A stretch of 64,000 bases of DNA from Nymphaea colorata (Eukaryota > Streptophyta > Magnoliopsida > Nymphaeales > Nymphaeaceae): NCBI RefSeq assembly GCF_008831285.2, contig NW_022204507.1, positions 4,794,174 through 4,858,173 of the forward strand, given 5' to 3'. The position numbers and the translations under genes are program-made. Every line of letters begins with the position of its first letter. Position 1 is the first letter of the stretch. Below the pieces are notes generated by a model. It had not been told where the DNA came from. It saw only the letters and a program-made list of their open reading frames with translations, and searched no databases. This document shows, one piece after another, positions 60,000 through 64,000 of this stretch.

Positions 60000-62900
60000 G
60001 CGGTAAAACTTGGCCCTTGCAAGTTATGGTTAAACTTCCCATGGGTATAGTGCTTTCCATGTAAAACTTAAGCATCATCCATTTGAGAAGAAACGTGATA
60101 AACTTCTCTTTGGGAAAATTCCCCAAGTTAAAAATAGGATTTGCGTTGTAGATTATTGCATTATTTTCTAAGATGAAATAAATTAACAAGAACTAGTATC
60201 ATTTAGACCTTCTGAATTAACAAAAAGCAACAAAGTTGGACATGTTCCTCTGCAGCAGAGTTTGCCTTTGAGCAGCACAAGACTATGCAGTTTTGATAGT
60301 TTAGATGTATGCCAGTTATGTTAGATATAGCAGATTCCAACCAAACACGCATGCATGATCTTTGTCTAAAAAGTTCAAAAAAAAAGAAGAGACAAGACAA
60401 GATAGGTTAGCATTAAAAAAAGTATAACAAAATGGAAAAAACAGTAAAAGTAGGCATCATGATTCATGACACCATGGATCTGATGCTATTCAGCTGAGGC
60501 TGATCAGGCTATAGACAAAGTTGGTGTCTCTTGTATGCTAATAATTAAAGAAGGAAAAGGAAGGAAACAAGAAACTTCACTGTTTTGGTGTGTGAGACTA
60601 GTATGTTGAACCCATGGGCAATATAATCTCAGTAGCTTTGTGAAGCATGAATAATACCATTCTTAATTGAGTAGATTTAGTTTCTGTCTTGCTCAGGAGG
60701 AAGAGGACCGTTGATGGCACAATCTGCTATCGGTCAAATTTACTACTTTTCTGTGGCCAGGAGGTAAAGAATGCCTAATTTGTAAAAGAAAGATCGATTA
60801 CTAAATCAGAGAGAGAAAAAAAAGAAAAAAAAAGTAGAGAACATCTCTGCTGGGCTGGTGGAATAATGAACAAAATGAAAAACAAAGGGGTTGAAACAAA
60901 AAAAAAAAGAAAACAAAACATACCTAGTTCCCTTGCTGCATGACACCTTGTCCTTCTCTTTTTTGTATGCTCTATTTTCCCTTTCTGGGAGGAGGCAAAT
61001 AACCCCTGCATCTGCCAGAGCTAATATAAGCTCTTTGTTTTCAATTTTGATTTTTTGCTTCAGCGTTCCCTAATAAAAGATGATCAGGGCATCCACTGTT
61101 TGAGGTTTGCCAGTGCTCCTCTCCTCTCTGTTTGACTTCATCCACCTCACCGTTCATCAGAAAGCTGTGATCTCGCCTCTGCTATGGTAATAGCAAAAGA
61201 AGTTGGGTGCCACCATGCCAGCGAGTGGACGTCACCATGAGGCGGTCTCACCCTCCTACCATGGTGACATGCTGGTCATTTGAAACCACCAGTAATCTAA
61301 TGTCGCCAGACCCCATCGGACACCAAAGAAGGCCGGAATCCCACGAAAGTTCAAGGTTCATGTCATGGAGGTTAACGGTTGCATCAAGAAGACCTGAGGA
61401 GAGAGAACATATGAAGAACAATAAAAGAAGTCAGGTAAGAAAGGTCCTTAACCTTTTTTCTATGAGAATTTCAAAATCGCCCCAAATGTTTCTAACTTTT
61501 TCAGAAACAGTGTCATAATTAAAGACGTTTAATCCACTGCACTTTCAATATTTTATTTACGGAAAGAGGATCTTGACCCCTTGTTTTGCAAATTAAAGAG
61601 GTTCCCATGCTCATGAAATCTCGGAAATAGGTTTCGAACTCATGATTAACTGGATACAATAGACAATATTGTTACGCATATAAAGGGAGAAAAAAGTAGC
61701 ATTTAGAGTTGATTTCATTTAATAAAAATATAGCACATGATTTTTACAACAAGATTCAAATACAAGAAAAATCAAAATTGAGAGCAACTAGAATCTTTGA
61801 TGGTTTGATATCAATTTAAAGATTAAAGCAATTTAAGCTGTCAATGTTTTATTATTTATAATGAAAGTGTGCATTTTGTAAATAACGTACAAATATTTTT
61901 ATTTGCTGATGTTTATTCAATTCCTTCTTTTCATAGATTTTTTTTCTGATTTTGTATATTTCTAAATTAAATTTTTTCAAAAATTTAGTTTAGAAAAGCT
62001 ATGATTTTTAAATTTGTTTTTGGTTCACATTTAACTTTTCAATCATACGGGTCATGTTACAAGTTTTACGATGTTGTTAGTACAACAAGTCCTATTAATG
62101 AAAGGAATGGAACACCTTGAGGTCGAGAGTCAAGACTATTTTCCAAGCTGAGGGTCCATTGTTTGTGTTTGGGGTGGATGACACCAAAACAGTGCACTAA
62201 TTTGCCTCTTCCTGATTTTTCTTGAAATTAACTTGAAAAATGAGAAAATAACTAAAATTTTGAATTCCTTTTTACGATTGGTCCATGCCAATATGAAACT
62301 AAAAATACTATCATAGTTTTTCTAAGATCATAGAATACAAGAACCTATTTTTATGTCATTTATGATATCACTATAGGCATCTAATATTCCTATCGATTTT
62401 CCTTCACCCGTTAACGCATTGGACATTTGCATTATTTTCTTAAGACCGAAAAGTTATACATAAACCAACTAAGGAAATATAAAGAAGTGGAAAAGTCAAA
62501 ACCAACTTATGGGCACTCTTTCAAAGTTATAAAATTTCATAAAGAAAAAAAGGAAAGGATCGAAGCTGGTTATATGCAAAAGCCAACAACTTAGTGTAGC
62601 TAACCGTCAAAAACATTGTTAAGCCAACTTCTTATTGGAAGCATTGGGGATGGTGATGGCGGTTTTTCCTGTCACCATTGGATCTTTGCACTGTTGACTA
62701 AACAATCGGTTCGGAAAAAGTAAATTCTTTTTAGGGGGAGTTTGATTACTCCGGATTGAAATTCACATATCTGATATGTGGATATGACATAACATGCCTT
62801 CACCTTGATTTTACAAAGAGGGATGAAAGGACTAATCAGCCTTAGTTACATTAATAAATTGTCAGATTTAAGATCAGGATGTCAAAATCGGCTTAATCAG

Positions 62901-64000
62901 TCTATTGGTAAACATTTTACCAACAAATAGTTGCAATAAGTGGGTAACGCCGCAGGGTGGGTGTCGGGGCAGCCCGGTTAAATTGTAATTAAAAAATATA
63001 AAATATATTTTCTATATATATAAAGAAATTTTTAAAATTAATAAAAAATTTTATCTAATCAAGAATGTGGACAAATAGTTTTTGGGAATACTTAGGCATG
63101 TTGAATGTTGTCTGAACTCGGCTTCATTAATCGCATATATATTACAGTACTCTTTAGTCCTTTCATTTCTTAGTTGCCATCATAGAGGGTCCGATCATGT
63201 ATGTATTTTTCATGTGATAAAAGTGCAACCAAGTGATTAACACTCTGATTAATGGATGCAGCCTGGACGTGATTAATAGAAACTGTTTATGTTTAACCAA
63301 CACGATCTGGTACAGACACGGTAATTTGCTTTTAAACCTTACCCCTCCTCTCTCTCGGATCGTCAAGGTATGCTCCCTCTCCATCTTCTCATTCTTTTCG
63401 TGATTTTCTTCTCGTTGATGCTTTGTGCGATTTTTTGAAGGATCTCACTCTTCTTGTCTCCTGTACAACTTTCTTCTAACAGGAGATCCAGCAATGGTCC
63501 ATCAAAAAATCAAATTCGTCTTTTGATTCGCCCGGGATGAGTTCAACCTCTGCAAGGCCATGATGGGGTACAGTTCTACAAAAAGATTGAAGGCTCAATC
63601 TGGGATCCGCTGGCTAAGAAAGGTAACATTCTCTTTTATTTTCCACATACACCTCATTTTGATTCGCCCATTTTGATGTGTGTGTGATGACTCAGAAAAA
63701 TATTTCCAAAAATATATTTCTGAGTTTGATGATAAAGAAATATATTTTCAGATTTTCAGAAAATTAAATCTTAGTTTGATAATAAGGAAACATTTTTCCA
63801 GATTTACAGAAATTAGATAACTAACCACACCAAATAGATAATAACCAACAATGGCCAGTCATTTTAGTACAAGAACAAAAATAACTGCAGTGGAGTTCGA
63901 AGAACATATGAACGCAACAAGCGACTGTAAATTTAAACAGTATCAAATGTTTTAATCAACATCTACGCACAATTCATATCTACTCGAACCATACTCATTA
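60000..64000. other. No gene supported
   Basis: AT-rich DNA. An exon-like segment at about 63482-63623 (acceptor CTTCTAACAG, donor AAG|GTAACA) and an open frame starting in a GCCACCATGCC context at 61215 were seen, but neither shows a family motif. A pair of ~50-bp direct repeats lies at about 63725-63830 (TTTGATAATAAGGAAA-type). Confidence 0.4.

Noticed and set aside
61207-61518. 103-codon + frame with a GCCACCATG start context
   Set aside because: Composition is irregular, no motif is present, and a GTAAGA donor inside would end the frame early. It was not convincing as a gene.
1-64000. CRISPR arrays, tRNA or rRNA genes, bacterial operons
   Set aside because: No regularly spaced short repeats with unique spacers, no tRNA or rRNA signature recognised by eye, and the gene structure is eukaryotic.

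Overview
The window looks like AT-rich, intergenic nuclear DNA of a flowering plant. Support comes from a Tat-lineage Ty3/gypsy retrotransposon, an L1-type LINE, a BED/DUF659-type hAT transposase, copia-type LTRs primed by initiator-Met tRNA, GT..AG introns, plant-like TATA boxes and an integrated plant pararetrovirus (family Caulimoviridae). I cannot name the species. A run of 100 Ns at 13220-13319 marks an assembly gap. Nothing here is bacterial: no operons, no rRNA and no CRISPR were seen.

Layout. 1-~6240: 3' part of a decayed Tat-type Ty3/gypsy element on the + strand (RT/RNase H, second RNase H, integrase, polypurine tract, long 3' LTR full of tandem arrays). ~8650-11250: badly decayed L1-type LINE. 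16030-25173 and 31125-33772: interleaved segmental duplications. They contain a minus-strand, non-coding copia-type LTR element (three related copies), a small three-exon gene candidate of unknown function (17579-18157) with a damaged second copy (23079-23586), and a family of GAATCTGAATC-rich inverted-repeat elements. 34186-35489: ~0.7 kb tandem duplication. 37814-38290: degenerate ~83-bp tandem array. 41797-43996 and 48838-51084: two copies of a ~2.2 kb block containing a foldback inverted repeat. 43996-44735 (minus): a frameshifted 5' fragment of a SEC16-like COPII gene, ending exactly where the 2.2 kb block starts. 51079-55040: hAT element with a stop-ridden transposase. 55041-59942: integrated caulimovirid with promoter, leader, protease, RT, RNase H and a downstream ORF2, but no space for movement or coat protein.

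Almost everything coding here is a transposon or virus remnant with stops or frameshifts. The only plausibly intact host gene is the unnamed three-exon gene at 17579-18157. The points I find most unusual are four. A 39-bp patch copied from the RNase H region overwrites the first catalytic Asp of the integrase. The pararetrovirus goes from leader to a short coiled-coil N-terminus to protease with no MP/CP. An inverted copy of its leader runs from near the predicted transcription start to a tRNA-Met primer site, as minus-strand strong-stop DNA would. The SEC16 fragment is cut exactly at a repeat boundary.

Long stretches such as 6250-8590, 11260-15990, 35660-37800, 38560-41790, 45260-46720 and 60000-64000 hold no gene I can support. 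All family assignments come from reading motifs; no database search was run.
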